A stretch of DNA of 64,000 bases from Phycobacter azelaicus (GCF_014884385.1 NZ_WKFH01000003.1:1-64000); one strand, 5' to 3'; shown: positions 40,270-48,921, counted from the stretch's first letter. Translations and numbers: made by a program. The notes: generated from the sequence alone by a model not told the origin.

Positions 40270-40488
40270 ATGGCCGCAGTAAATCACATCTCCGCCTCCA
40301 AAGGCACCGTGGCTGAGAACGGCCTGGCTTTTGTTGAAGCGCTGAAAGTCAAATTCGCACGTTACCGCGTGTACCGTGAAACCGTCAACGAGCTGTCCTC
40401 GCTCAGCAACCGCGAACTTGCGGATCTGGGCCTGAACCGCTCGATGATCAAGCGTCTGGCCCTGCAGGCCGCATACGAAAACGCATAA
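40270..40488 (+). CDS. DUF1127 small protein (CcaF1-like)
   Basis: 72 residues from the ATG at 40270, with GAGGAG seven bases upstream; the longer frame from 40108 is rejected. The C-terminal 50 residues are the DUF1127 domain: YRVYRETVNELSSLSNRELADLGLNRSMIKRLA. It is Arg-rich and helical. In Rhodobacter sphaeroides a DUF1127 protein encoded directly before the CcsR small RNAs acts with RNA. The same arrangement exists here, with the first CCUCC hairpin starting eight bases after the stop. Confidence 0.9.
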   Translation: MAAVNHISASKGTVAENGLAFVEALKVKFARYRVYRETVNELSSLSNRELADLGLNRSMIKRLALQAAYENA

Positions 40489-40495
40489 CAGAGAT

Positions 40496-40567
40496 CAGAC
40501 CCTTTCTCCTCCTCCCTTTAGGGTCTGTAAATTGCGGTGGCATCTTCCTCCTCCCTGATGTCACCGC
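40496..40567 (+). ncRNA. CCUCC small RNA unit 1 (CcsR/cuckoo type)
   Basis: Two hairpins. The first pairs CAGACCCT (40496-40503) with AGGGTCTG (40520-40527) and shows CTCCTCCTCCC in its loop. The second has an 11-base-pair stem, GCGGTGGCATC (40534-40544) with GATGTCACCGC (40557-40567), and TTCCTCCTCCCT in the loop. Two CCUCCUCCC loops per RNA, located behind a DUF1127 gene, are the hallmark of CcsR/cuckoo RNAs in Rhodobacteraceae. The loops are anti-Shine-Dalgarno sequences. Confidence 0.85.
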
Positions 40568-40599
40568 ACCCCATACCGGGCTCAAACCCGGGATCTGAT
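40568..40599 (+). repeat. inter-unit spacer repeat, copy 1
   Basis: 32 bases, identical to copy 2 except for two changes. Each contains a CCGGG/CCCGG hairpin (here 40576-40580 with 40587-40591). The conservation between copies suggests either recent tandem duplication or a processing site between small RNAs. Confidence 0.7.
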
Positions 40600-40676
40600 A
40601 CATCCGGTCTCCTCCTCCCATTTGGCCGGGTGTTGCTCAGAGCGGCGGCACCTCTCCTCCTCCCTGGTGTCGCCGC
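40600..40676 (+). ncRNA. CCUCC small RNA unit 2 (CcsR/cuckoo type)
   Basis: The first hairpin runs from ACATCCGG (40600) to CCGGGTGT (ending 40633), with CTCCTCCTCCC in the loop. The second is GCGGCGGCACC (40642-40652) with GGTGTCGCCGC (40666-40676), loop TCTCCTCCTCCCT. G.U pairs replace Watson-Crick pairs at the same place in the second stems of units 1 and 2, so structure is kept while sequence varies. Confidence 0.85.
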
Positions 40677-40708
40677 ACCTCATACCGGGCTCGAACCCGG
40701 GATCTGAT
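40677..40708 (+). repeat. inter-unit spacer repeat, copy 2
   Basis: Second copy of the 32-base spacer, differing from copy 1 by T for C at its fourth base and G for A in the hairpin loop. It separates small RNA units 2 and 3. Confidence 0.7.
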
Positions 40709-40793
40709 ACATTCGGCCCCTCCTCCCATTTGGCTGAATGTTGCAAAGAACGACGGTGCCTCTCCTCCTCCCTGGCACCGTCGTTTTTCTTTT
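40709..40793 (+). ncRNA. CCUCC small RNA unit 3 with terminator
   Basis: The first hairpin pairs ACATTCGGCC (40709-40718) with GGCTGAATGT (40732-40741), loop CCTCCTCCC. The second pairs ACGACGGTGCC (40750-40760) with GGCACCGTCGT (40774-40784), loop TCTCCTCCTCCCT, and runs into TTTTTCTTTT. The last CCUCC hairpin is therefore also the transcription terminator of the whole DUF1127-small RNA operon. Confidence 0.88.
40750..40793 (+). terminator. terminator of the DUF1127-small RNA operon
   Basis: A perfect 11-base-pair stem followed by a T-rich tract at 40784-40793. The stem-loop is shared with the second hairpin of small RNA unit 3. Confidence 0.85.
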
Positions 40794-40871
40794 CCAGAAT
40801 ATGAACAGACATCGGCGCAGGCGCTTCTGATGGAAGCATGGCTATGGTCGCATTGGCATCGACAGGGGAAT

Positions 40872-40916
40872 GGCGCGGGGGGCGCTGGCAGCTTTGCTGC
40901 CAGCGCCCCCCGCGCC
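40872..40916. repeat. perfect 21-base-pair palindrome with TTT loop
   Basis: Arms of 21 bases (40872-40892 and 40896-40916) are exactly complementary and separated by TTT. A second perfect hairpin follows directly: TCGGATCGC (40921-40929) and GCGATCCGA (40933-40941). Neither has a T-run on the plus strand. They lie between the small-RNA terminator and the converging uvrD stop at 40966 and may act as the uvrD transcript end or as a transcription barrier. Confidence 0.7.
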
Positions 40917-40965
40917 CGGATCGGATCGCAAAGCGATCCGACCGCCTCTGTCTCAGATCAGTATC

Positions 40966-43320
40966 TCAGAAGGGTACATCGTCATGGGTCGTCACAAATT
41001 TCGCAACGACCTTCTTGAGACCCGCCTTTTCAAAATCCACTTCCAGCTTGTCACCTTCGATATCCGTGATCGCGCCATAGCCGAATTTCTGGTGAAACAC
41101 GCGCTCTCCCAGCGTGAAGCTTGAGGTCGCCGTCAGGTCAATCACCTGGGTCCGGCTTTCGCGGGGCTGCGAGAGGCCACGTTCGCTGGCGCGGGCCTGC
41201 ATGCGCCTCCAGCCGGGCGAATTGTAACCATCGGCTTGCGCCACACGTTCGTCGATGCGCGATTTCACCTCGGCGCCGCCCGCCGCCGCGCCGTAGCCAC
41301 CACCATAAAGGCCGGGCGGCGTCAGCACCTCCACGTGTTCCTCGGGCAGCTCATCAATAAACCGCGAGGGCAACTGCGATTGCCACTGCCCGAACACCCG
41401 CCGGTTTCCTGCAAAGGAAATGGTGCAGATCTCTTCGGCGCGGGTGATGCCCACATAGGCCAGACGCCGCTCCTCCTCGAGCCCCTTGAGGCCGCTTTCA
41501 TCCATCGAGCGCTGCGACGGAAAAAGGCCATCTTCCCAGCCCGGCAGGAAGACGGCCGGAAACTCCAGCCCCTTGGCCGCGTGCAGGGTCATGATCGAGA
41601 CCTTCTGCTCGGCGTCCTGTTTGTCATTGTCCATCACCAGGCTGACATGTTCGAGAAACCCTTGCAGATTCTCAAAATTCTCAAGCGCTTTGACCAGTTC
41701 CTTGAGGTTTTCAAGGCGGCCTGGGCTGTCGGGGTTCTTGTCCATCTGCCACATGGTCGTGTAACCCGACTCGTCCAGTACGATCTCGGCCAGTTCCATA
41801 TGGCTGATGTCTGGATCACCGGTCATCCGCCCCCAGCGGCGCAGATCCTCGACCAGCTGGCGCAGCGCCGCGCCGCCCTTACCCTTGATCTCACCGCTTT
41901 CGACGGCAAGGCGCGCGCCCTCCAGCAGGGGAACACCATTCTCGCGGGCGATCACCTGGATTTTTTGCTGGGCCTTGTCGCCCAGACCGCGTTTGGGGGT
42001 GTTGACGATACGTTCGAACGCCAGATCATCCTCGGGCGAGACCACCAGCCGGAAATAGGCCATGGCATCGCGTATCTCGAGCCGTTCATAAAAGCGCGGA
42101 CCGCCAATCACCCGGTAGGGCAGACCGATGGTAAGAAACCGATCCTCGAAGGCCCGCATCTGGTGCGAGGCGCGCACCAGAATCGCCATATTGTTCAGAT
42201 CCACCGGCGCCTGCCCACGAGTGCCGCGCTGCATCGCTTCGATTTCCTCACCGATCCAGCGCGCCTCTTCCTCGCCGTCCCAATGGCCGATCAGACGGAC
42301 CTTTTCACCGCCCGTCGCATCGGTCCACAGCTCTTTGCCCAGCCTCCCTGCATTGCCCCGGATCACGCCAGAGGCCGCCGCCAGAATATGTTCGGTCGAG
42401 CGGTAGTTCTGCTCCAGCCGCACCACCTTGGCGCCGGGGAAGTCCTTTTCAAAGCGCAGGATGTTGCCCACCTCGGCGCCGCGCCAACCGTAGATCGACT
42501 GGTCGTCATCGCCCACACAGCAGATGTTCTTGTGCCCCGCCGCCAAGAGCCGCAGCCACATGTACTGCGCCACGTTGGTATCCTGATATTCGTCCACCAT
42601 GATGTAGCGGAACCAGCGCTGGTACTGCGCCAGAACATCCGGGTGGGTCTGAAAGATCGTCACCATGTGCAAAAGGAGATCGCCGAAATCGACGGCGTTC
42701 AGCTCTTTCAGGCGCGTCTGGTACTGGGCGTAGAACTCGGTGCCGCGGTGATTATAGGCGCTGGCATCTGCGGCAGGCACCTTTTCCGGCGTCAGCGCGC
42801 GGTTTTTCCAGTCGTCGATGATCCCCGCCAGCATCCGCGCGGGCCAGCGTTTGTCATCGATCCCGGCCGCCTGGATCAGCTGTTTCAAAAGGCGGATCTG
42901 ATCGTCCGTGTCCAGAATGGTGAAGTTCGACTTCAGCCCGGCCAGTTCCGCATGGCGGCGCAGGAGCTTGACGCAGATTGAATGGAAGGTGCCCAGCCAG
43001 GGCATGCCTTCGGCGGGCTGGCCCAGCATACGCCCCACCCGTTCCTTCATCTCGCGCGCGGCCTTGTTTGTGAAGGTCACAGCCAGGATCTCGTTTGGGC
43101 GGGCCTGCCCGAGCGACAAAAGATGTACGATCCGCGTGGTCAGCGCCTTGGTCTTGCCGGTACCCGCCCCTGCCAGCATCAGCACCGGACCATCCAGACA
43201 TTCCACCGCCTCTCGCTGAGCGGGGTTGAGCCCGTCCAGATAGGGCTTCGGGCGCGCGGCCATGGCGCGGGCGGAGAGAGAGGCGCCCTCGAAGGCGTCC
43301 ATTTCATCGAAACTGCTCAT
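40966..43320 (-). CDS. uvrD: UvrD/PcrA-type superfamily 1 DNA helicase
   Basis: 784 residues from MSSFDEMDAFEG; an open extension to 43404 is not family-like. Walker A is AGAGTGKT at residues 50-57 after the Q motif LNPAQREAV. Further helicase motifs are FTNKAAREMKERVG, MVDEYQDTN, GDDDQSIYGWRGA, LEQNYRS, TLHAAKGLEFPAVFLPGWEDGLFP (positions about 555-580) and YVGITRA. The C-terminal GERVFHQKFGYGAITDIEGDKLEVDF segment is the UvrD/PcrA tail domain. It unwinds DNA in excision and mismatch repair. Confidence 0.95.
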   Translation of the reverse strand: MSSFDEMDAFEGASLSARAMAARPKPYLDGLNPAQREAVECLDGPVLMLAGAGTGKTKALTTRIVHLLSLGQARPNEILAVTFTNKAAREMKERVGRMLGQPAEGMPWLGTFHSICVKLLRRHAELAGLKSNFTILDTDDQIRLLKQLIQAAGIDDKRWPARMLAGIIDDWKNRALTPEKVPAADASAYNHRGTEFYAQYQTRLKELNAVDFGDLLLHMVTIFQTHPDVLAQYQRWFRYIMVDEYQDTNVAQYMWLRLLAAGHKNICCVGDDDQSIYGWRGAEVGNILRFEKDFPGAKVVRLEQNYRSTEHILAAASGVIRGNAGRLGKELWTDATGGEKVRLIGHWDGEEEARWIGEEIEAMQRGTRGQAPVDLNNMAILVRASHQMRAFEDRFLTIGLPYRVIGGPRFYERLEIRDAMAYFRLVVSPEDDLAFERIVNTPKRGLGDKAQQKIQVIARENGVPLLEGARLAVESGEIKGKGGAALRQLVEDLRRWGRMTGDPDISHMELAEIVLDESGYTTMWQMDKNPDSPGRLENLKELVKALENFENLQGFLEHVSLVMDNDKQDAEQKVSIMTLHAAKGLEFPAVFLPGWEDGLFPSQRSMDESGLKGLEEERRLAYVGITRAEEICTISFAGNRRVFGQWQSQLPSRFIDELPEEHVEVLTPPGLYGGGYGAAAGGAEVKSRIDERVAQADGYNSPGWRRMQARASERGLSQPRESRTQVIDLTATSSFTLGERVFHQKFGYGAITDIEGDKLEVDFEKAGLKKVVAKFVTTHDDVPF

Positions 43321-43487
43321 GTCCGTTATTCTAGCGCGATTCATGAGTATGGGAAAGAGGACGTTCACACTATGTTCACATCTTACATTTCCAAAAGCAT
43401 CCATTCTTTCGCCCGCCTGCAGGTCGACTGTTAGATTTCTGTAACATTTCCGCTAGACTCTCGCCGCAAAGCAGCAATTATGCGCGC

Positions 43488-44663
43488 ATGACAGCGGCTC
43501 AAGATTTGCACTCGCTTTATCCCGGCCTTTCCGATCTGCGAAAGCAGGCGCGGCGGCGGCTACCCCGTTTTGTCTGGGAGTACCTGGACAGCGCTACTGG
43601 CGTTGAGGCCACAAAGGCCCGCAATCGCGTTGCTCTGGACCGGATCGGCTTTTTGCCCTCGATCCTTCATGGACCGCTGGATATCGATCTGTCGGTTCAG
43701 CTGTTCGGAAACACACTCCCTCTGCCCTTTGGCATCGCTCCTGTGGGAATGTCGGGGTTGATCTGGCCCGATGCCGAAGGTCACCTTGCCCGCTGCGGCG
43801 CGCGCAATTGCATTCCCTACAGCATGTCGACCGTTGCCAGCCAGGCGCCAGAGGATTTGGCACCCCACCTTGGGCCAGAGGCCTGGTATCAACTCTACCC
43901 GCCCAAGGATGAAGGCATTCGCAAGGACATGCTGGCCCGCGCGCGCGATGCAGGCTTCAAAGTGCTGGTACTGACGGTGGACGTGCCTGTCGCCTCGCGC
44001 AGGGAAAGACAAACGCGATCCGGCCTCACCCAGCCGCCGCGCCTGACCCCGCGCCTGTTGGCGCAGGTCGCCATGCGTCCGACCTGGGCTTTGGGAATGG
44101 CCCGCCAGCATCGCAATGAAGGTGGCATGCCGCATATGCGCACGCTGGACAAATACACCGCCGAGGCAAAGGGGGAGAGCCTCTCGTCCACGGCGCATAT
44201 CGGCTATCTTTTGCGCACCTCGCCAGACTGGGAATACGCCCGTTGGCTCCGCGACCATTGGGATGGCCCCTTTGTCATCAAGGGTGTGATGCGCAGCAAG
44301 GATGCGGAACCGCTAAAACAGATTGGTGTCGATGCGCTTTGGGTCTCGAACCATGCAGGACGCCAGTTCGACGGAGGCCCTGCCGCGATCGAGGTGCTGC
44401 CCGGGCTCCGCGCGGCAACAGATCTGCCGCTGATCTTTGACAGTGGCGTCGAGGGCGGTCTCGACATTCTGCGCGCCCTGGCGCTTGGCGCCGATTTCGT
44501 GATGTTCGGCCGTGCCTTTCACTATGCCCTTGCAGCGCTCGGGCCGACTGGTCCGGATCACCTGATCGATATTCTGAAAAAAGACTTGGAGGCCAATATG
44601 GGACAGCTCGGCCTTGCCACCCTGGCGCAAGTTCGCAATTTGCCCCGACGAGAGTTGACGTGA
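43488..44663 (+). CDS. FMN-dependent L-lactate dehydrogenase family (LldD-like)
   Basis: 391 residues with the TIM-barrel alpha-hydroxy-acid oxidase fold. Motifs: RRRLPRFVWEYLDSATG at the start, PFGIAPVGMSGLIWP, YQLYPPKD and LVLTVDVPVASRRERQTRSG. The catalytic segment is SNHAGRQFDGGPA with His289; the more common form has Gly in place of Ala. FDSGVEGGLDILRALALGADFVMFGRAF binds the FMN phosphate. It probably oxidises L-lactate or a related 2-hydroxy acid to the 2-oxo acid; substrate is not certain. Confidence 0.92.
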   Translation: MTAAQDLHSLYPGLSDLRKQARRRLPRFVWEYLDSATGVEATKARNRVALDRIGFLPSILHGPLDIDLSVQLFGNTLPLPFGIAPVGMSGLIWPDAEGHLARCGARNCIPYSMSTVASQAPEDLAPHLGPEAWYQLYPPKDEGIRKDMLARARDAGFKVLVLTVDVPVASRRERQTRSGLTQPPRLTPRLLAQVAMRPTWALGMARQHRNEGGMPHMRTLDKYTAEAKGESLSSTAHIGYLLRTSPDWEYARWLRDHWDGPFVIKGVMRSKDAEPLKQIGVDALWVSNHAGRQFDGGPAAIEVLPGLRAATDLPLIFDSGVEGGLDILRALALGADFVMFGRAFHYALAALGPTGPDHLIDILKKDLEANMGQLGLATLAQVRNLPRRELT

Positions 44664-44791
44664 TCGGCTCAGGCGGCGATGGCCGCCTCAAATCCAGAGA
44701 ACGCCCCGTGCATTGGCCCAAGAGCCCGCCCATAATCCCAATGGAAAGCACCCGTGGCCAGCACCTGCAAGAACAAGGGCAACAAGCTTCG

Positions 44792-45103
44792 TCAGCACCA
44801 GGTCGGCAGGTGTTCGGAGGTCAGCACCCCCATCGGGCAGTTGACGAATTCCCGTGCCGCAATGGGCTCGCTTCGCACCAGACGCAGGTCGCCATGCCGA
44901 GAGTCCCTTGCAATCTTGCCATAACGCTCCATCAAGACATCCTCGGGTCCTTCAAGCACCTGAAAACAGTGCAACTCGTTGTGCAGCAGGTAGCCAGTCA
45001 CATCGTCACGCAGATTGTTACGCCGCGACACCTCGACAAGACGCTCGATCTCGCCTGCCGACATTTTCCGGGTCAATTGGCTAGAGTAGACAATTCTGTG
45101 CAT
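44792..45103 (-). CDS. short BLUF-domain blue-light photoreceptor
   Basis: 103 residues from MHRIVYSSQL, with AGGAG six bases upstream. It is a single-domain BLUF protein. The flavin-network residues are present at the right spacing: Tyr6, Asn30 and Gln48, matching Tyr21, Asn45 and Gln63 of AppA. The CFQVLEGPEDVL and KIARDSRHGDL segments are typical. The residue at the AppA Trp104 position is Cys89, while Met91 matches Met106. No output domain is fused, so it must signal through a partner, or the photocycle may serve another role. Confidence 0.9.
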   Translation of the reverse strand: MHRIVYSSQLTRKMSAGEIERLVEVSRRNNLRDDVTGYLLHNELHCFQVLEGPEDVLMERYGKIARDSRHGDLRLVRSEPIAAREFVNCPMGVLTSEHLPTWC

Positions 45104-45459
45104 CGAGGCTCCTGTGAGGTTCAAGGTTGCAGCATCTCCCGCTTGAAGAGGAGACGCCGAGCGGCTCTGAGTAGAAGAATTCTATATCGCAAGTTGGAGA
45201 AGGCAGGTATCGTGCATCGGCTTAGGTTCCAGCTTCCTTTTACCTCCAAAAGGATAGGCCGCTATCCGGGCGAACCCGTTGAAAGAGCCCCGCTCTATCG
45301 GGAACCCCACATGGCCTCTGACGCCTCTGCGCCAAATGGGGGCGCTATCATGCAAAATGAGAGCGCAATCAGGCTGCAAAATACCCAGAACTACGAGTAT
45401 ACCGCGGGCCATCTAGCGCCTAACACGTCGCAAGACTGAGACTGACCTCGGGGGAAGAC
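45104..45459. other. gap between the BLUF gene and pyc
   Basis: 356 bases between divergent genes with no convincing coding frame or RNA. A 76-residue minus-strand frame at 45182-45412 lacks a ribosome site. The promoters of the BLUF gene and pyc must lie here; no clear consensus boxes were found by eye. Confidence 0.5.
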
Positions 45460-48400
45460 ATGACCGACTTCAAGAAAATCCTCATCGCCAACCGCGGCGA
45501 GATCGCCATCCGCGTGATGCGTGCGGCCAATGAAATGGGCAAGAAGACCGTCGCGGTCTACGCCGAGGAGGACAAGCTGGGCCTGCATCGCTTTAAGGCG
45601 GATGAGGCATACCGGATCGGCGAGGGGCTTGGCCCGGTGGCCGCCTACCTGTCCATCGACGAGATCATCCGCGTCGCCAAGGAGTCGGGCGCAGATGCGA
45701 TCCATCCGGGCTATGGCCTTCTGTCGGAGAACCCCGATTTTGTCGACGCCTGCGCGCGCAATGGCATCACCTTCATCGGCCCCAAGGCCGAAACCATGCG
45801 CGCCCTGGGCGACAAGGCCTCTGCCCGCCGCGTGGCGATAGAGGCGGGCGTCCCGGTCATCCCCGCGACCGAGGTGCTGGGCGATGACATGGCCGCCATC
45901 AAGAAAGAAGCGGCCGAGGTTGGCTATCCCTTGATGCTGAAAGCCTCCTGGGGCGGCGGCGGACGCGGAATGCGCCCGATCTTCTCCGAGGATGAGCTGG
46001 AGGAGAAGGTTCTGGAAGGGCGCCGCGAGGCCGAAGCCGCATTCGGCAACGGCGAGGGGTATCTCGAAAAGATGATCACCCGCGCCCGTCACGTGGAAGT
46101 GCAGATCCTGGGCGACAAGCACGGTGAGATCTACCACCTGTGGGAGCGGGACTGTTCGGTCCAGCGCCGCAACCAGAAGGTCGTGGAGCGCGCCCCTGCC
46201 CCCTACCTGACGGACGCCCAGCGCGAGGAACTGTGTGATCTGGGCCGCAAGATCTGCGCCCATGTGAATTATGAATGCGCGGGCACCGTCGAATTCCTGA
46301 TGGATATGGAGTCCGGCAACTTCTACTTCATCGAAGTGAACCCCCGCGTTCAGGTGGAACATACCGTCACCGAAGAAGTCACCGGCATCGACATCGTTCA
46401 GGCCCAGATCCTGATCGCCGAGGGCAAGCCCCTGGCCGAGGCCACCGGCAAGGCGGACCAGACCGAAATCCGCCTTAACGGTCATGCGCTGCAGACCCGC
46501 GTCACCACCGAGGATCCGCTCAACAACTTCATCCCCGACTATGGCCGCATCACCGCCTACCGGTCCGCGACCGGCATGGGCATTCGCCTTGATGGCGGCA
46601 CGGCCTATGCGGGCGGGGTGATCACCCGCTACTATGACAGCCTTCTCACCAAAGTGACCGCCTGGGCACCGACCCCGGAAAAGGCGATTGCCCGCATGGA
46701 CCGCGCCCTGCGCGAATTCCGCGTGCGCGGGGTCTCCACCAATATCGCCTTCGTGGAAAACCTGCTGAAGCACCCGACCTTCCTCAGCAATGAATACACC
46801 ACCAAGTTCATCGACGAGACGCCCGAGCTGTTCCAGTTCGCCAAGCGCCAGGACCGCGGCACCAAGGTTCTGACCTACATCGCCGACATCAGCGTCAACG
46901 GCCACCCCGAGACCGAAGGTCGGCCAGAGCCAAAGCCCGGCCTCAAGGATCCGCGCCCGCCAAGGGTCGAGACCGGCAACCTGCCCTATGGCACCCGCAA
47001 CCTTCTGGAGCAGAAAGGCCCGCAGGCGGTCGCCGACTGGATGAAGGCGCAGCGCCAGCTTCTGATCACCGACACCACCATGCGCGACGGGCACCAGTCG
47101 CTCTTGGCGACCCGGATGCGGTCGATCGACATGATCAAGGTGGCCCCGGCCTATGCGCAGAACCTCTCCCAGCTGTTCTCGGTCGAATGCTGGGGCGGTG
47201 CGACCTTTGATGTGGCCTATCGGTTCCTGCAGGAATGCCCCTGGCAACGCCTGCGCGATCTGCGCGAGGCCATGCCGAACCTGATGACCCAAATGCTGCT
47301 GCGCGGCTCGAACGGGGTCGGCTACACCAACTACCCGGACAACGTGGTCCAGTTCTTCGTCAAGGAAGCCGCCAAGGGCATCGATGTCTTCCGCGTCTTC
47401 GATAGCCTCAACTGGGTCGAGAACATGCGCGTCGCCATGGACGCCGTGAACGAGAGCGGAAAGATCTGCGAAGGCACCATCTGCTATACCGGCGACATCA
47501 ACGATCCGGCCCGCGCCAAGTATGACGTGAAATACTACGTCGGCATGGCCAAGGAGCTGGAAGCGGCCGGCGCCCATGTGCTGGGTCTTAAGGACATGGC
47601 GGGCCTTCTGAAACCCGTCGCCGCCCGCCAGTTGATCAAGGCCCTGAAGGAAGAAGTCGGCCTGCCGATCCACTTCCACACCCATGACACCGCAGGCGTG
47701 GCCGTGGCCACCATCCTCGCCGCTGCCGAGGCGGGCGTTGACGCGGTGGACTGCGCCATGGACGCCTTTTCCGGCAACACATCGCAGGCGACGCTGGGCA
47801 CGGTGGTGGAGGCACTGCGCCACACCGACCGTGACACCGGGCTGGACATCGGATCGGTGCGCGAGATCTCGGACTACTGGGATGATGTGCGCGCACATTA
47901 CGCGGCCTTCGAATCCGGCATGCAGGCGCCCTCCTCCGAGGTTTACCTGCACGAAATGCCCGGCGGTCAGTTCACCAACCTCAAGGCGCAGGCACGCTCC
48001 CTCGGGCTGGAAGAGCGCTGGCACGAGGTCGCCCAGACTTATGCGGATGTGAACCAGATGTTTGGCGACATCGTGAAAGTAACGCCGTCCTCAAAAGTGG
48101 TTGGCGACATGGCGCTGATGATGGTCAGCCAGGGCCTGAGCCGCGCCGAAGTCGAAGACCCGGCCACAGAAGTGTCGTTCCCGGATTCCGTCGTGGACAT
48201 GATGCGCGGCAACCTTGGCCAGCCTCCGGGCGGCTTCCCGGAAGGCATCGTCGCGAAGGTGTTGAAAGGCGAAGCGCCCAATGAGGAACGCCCCGGCAAG
48301 CACCTTGAGCCCGTGGATCTGGAAGCAACCCGCGCCGAGCTGTCACAGCAGCTGGAAGGCAAAAAGGTCGATGACGAGGATCTGAACGGCTACCTGATGT

Positions 48401-48900
48401 ATCCCAAGGTCTTTCTTGATTACATGGGTCGCCACCGCGAATACGGCCCGGTCCGCACCCTGCCGACACATACCTTCTTCTACGGTATGGAACCCGGTGA
48501 CGAGATCTCGGCCGAAATTGACCCCGGCAAGACGCTTGAAATCCGTCTGCAGGCCCTCGGTGAAACCGATGAAAACGGCGAGGTGAAAGCCTTCTTTGAG
48601 CTGAACGGCCAGCCGCGCGTGATCCGTGTGCCGAACCGGTTGGTGAAATCCACCACCGCAGCGCGGCCCAAGGCTGAAGCCGGCAACGCCAACCACATCG
48701 GCGCGCCGATGCCGGGCGTAGTGGCCTCTGTCGCAGCGCAGGTGGGCCAGCAGGTGCACGAAGGCGACCTTCTGCTGACCATCGAAGCCATGAAGATGGA
48801 AACCGGCCTGCACGCCGAGCGCGATGCGGTGGTCAAGGCGGTGCATGTTCAGCCGGGTGGACAGATCGATGCCAAGGATCTGTTGATCGAGCTGGAGTAA
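45460..48900 (+). CDS. pyc: pyruvate carboxylase
   Basis: 1146 residues, the full single-chain form. It carboxylates pyruvate to oxaloacetate with biotin and ATP, replenishing the TCA cycle. The biotin carboxylase domain (about 1-455) begins KILIANRGEIAIRV and contains the KASWGGGGRGMR ATP-grasp loop and EVNPRVQVEHTVTEEVTG (positions about 290-307). The carboxyltransferase domain (about 530-830) begins DTTMRDGHQSLLATRMR, with the metal ligands in FHTHDTAG. The biotin domain at the C-terminus has EAMKME with biotinyl Lys1112. A long antisense frame over this gene is a composition artefact. Confidence 0.98.
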   Translation: MTDFKKILIANRGEIAIRVMRAANEMGKKTVAVYAEEDKLGLHRFKADEAYRIGEGLGPVAAYLSIDEIIRVAKESGADAIHPGYGLLSENPDFVDACARNGITFIGPKAETMRALGDKASARRVAIEAGVPVIPATEVLGDDMAAIKKEAAEVGYPLMLKASWGGGGRGMRPIFSEDELEEKVLEGRREAEAAFGNGEGYLEKMITRARHVEVQILGDKHGEIYHLWERDCSVQRRNQKVVERAPAPYLTDAQREELCDLGRKICAHVNYECAGTVEFLMDMESGNFYFIEVNPRVQVEHTVTEEVTGIDIVQAQILIAEGKPLAEATGKADQTEIRLNGHALQTRVTTEDPLNNFIPDYGRITAYRSATGMGIRLDGGTAYAGGVITRYYDSLLTKVTAWAPTPEKAIARMDRALREFRVRGVSTNIAFVENLLKHPTFLSNEYTTKFIDETPELFQFAKRQDRGTKVLTYIADISVNGHPETEGRPEPKPGLKDPRPPRVETGNLPYGTRNLLEQKGPQAVADWMKAQRQLLITDTTMRDGHQSLLATRMRSIDMIKVAPAYAQNLSQLFSVECWGGATFDVAYRFLQECPWQRLRDLREAMPNLMTQMLLRGSNGVGYTNYPDNVVQFFVKEAAKGIDVFRVFDSLNWVENMRVAMDAVNESGKICEGTICYTGDINDPARAKYDVKYYVGMAKELEAAGAHVLGLKDMAGLLKPVAARQLIKALKEEVGLPIHFHTHDTAGVAVATILAAAEAGVDAVDCAMDAFSGNTSQATLGTVVEALRHTDRDTGLDIGSVREISDYWDDVRAHYAAFESGMQAPSSEVYLHEMPGGQFTNLKAQARSLGLEERWHEVAQTYADVNQMFGDIVKVTPSSKVVGDMALMMVSQGLSRAEVEDPATEVSFPDSVVDMMRGNLGQPPGGFPEGIVAKVLKGEAPNEERPGKHLEPVDLEATRAELSQQLEGKKVDDEDLNGYLMYPKVFLDYMGRHREYGPVRTLPTHTFFYGMEPGDEISAEIDPGKTLEIRLQALGETDENGEVKAFFELNGQPRVIRVPNRLVKSTTAARPKAEAGNANHIGAPMPGVVASVAAQVGQQVHEGDLLLTIEAMKMETGLHAERDAVVKAVHVQPGGQIDAKDLLIELE

Positions 48901-48921
48901 GACCACGTGTCGGATTAAACC

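Noticed and set aside
40568..40708. tRNA T-arm-like sequence (TTCGAGC with CCGGG) on the minus strand of the small-RNA spacers
   Set aside because: A five-pair T stem with a seven-base loop does not form; the pairs fit only a six-base loop. No acceptor, D or anticodon arms are present.
45182..45412. 76-codon minus-strand frame between the BLUF gene and pyc
   Set aside because: No ribosome site, no hydrophobic or domain pattern, and it covers the likely pyc promoter.
45391..48024. 877-codon open frame antisense to pyc
   Set aside because: It lies wholly over the pyruvate carboxylase reading frame, has no ribosome site and reads as a His/Gly/Leu-rich mirror of it. Long antisense frames are common in GC-rich genes.
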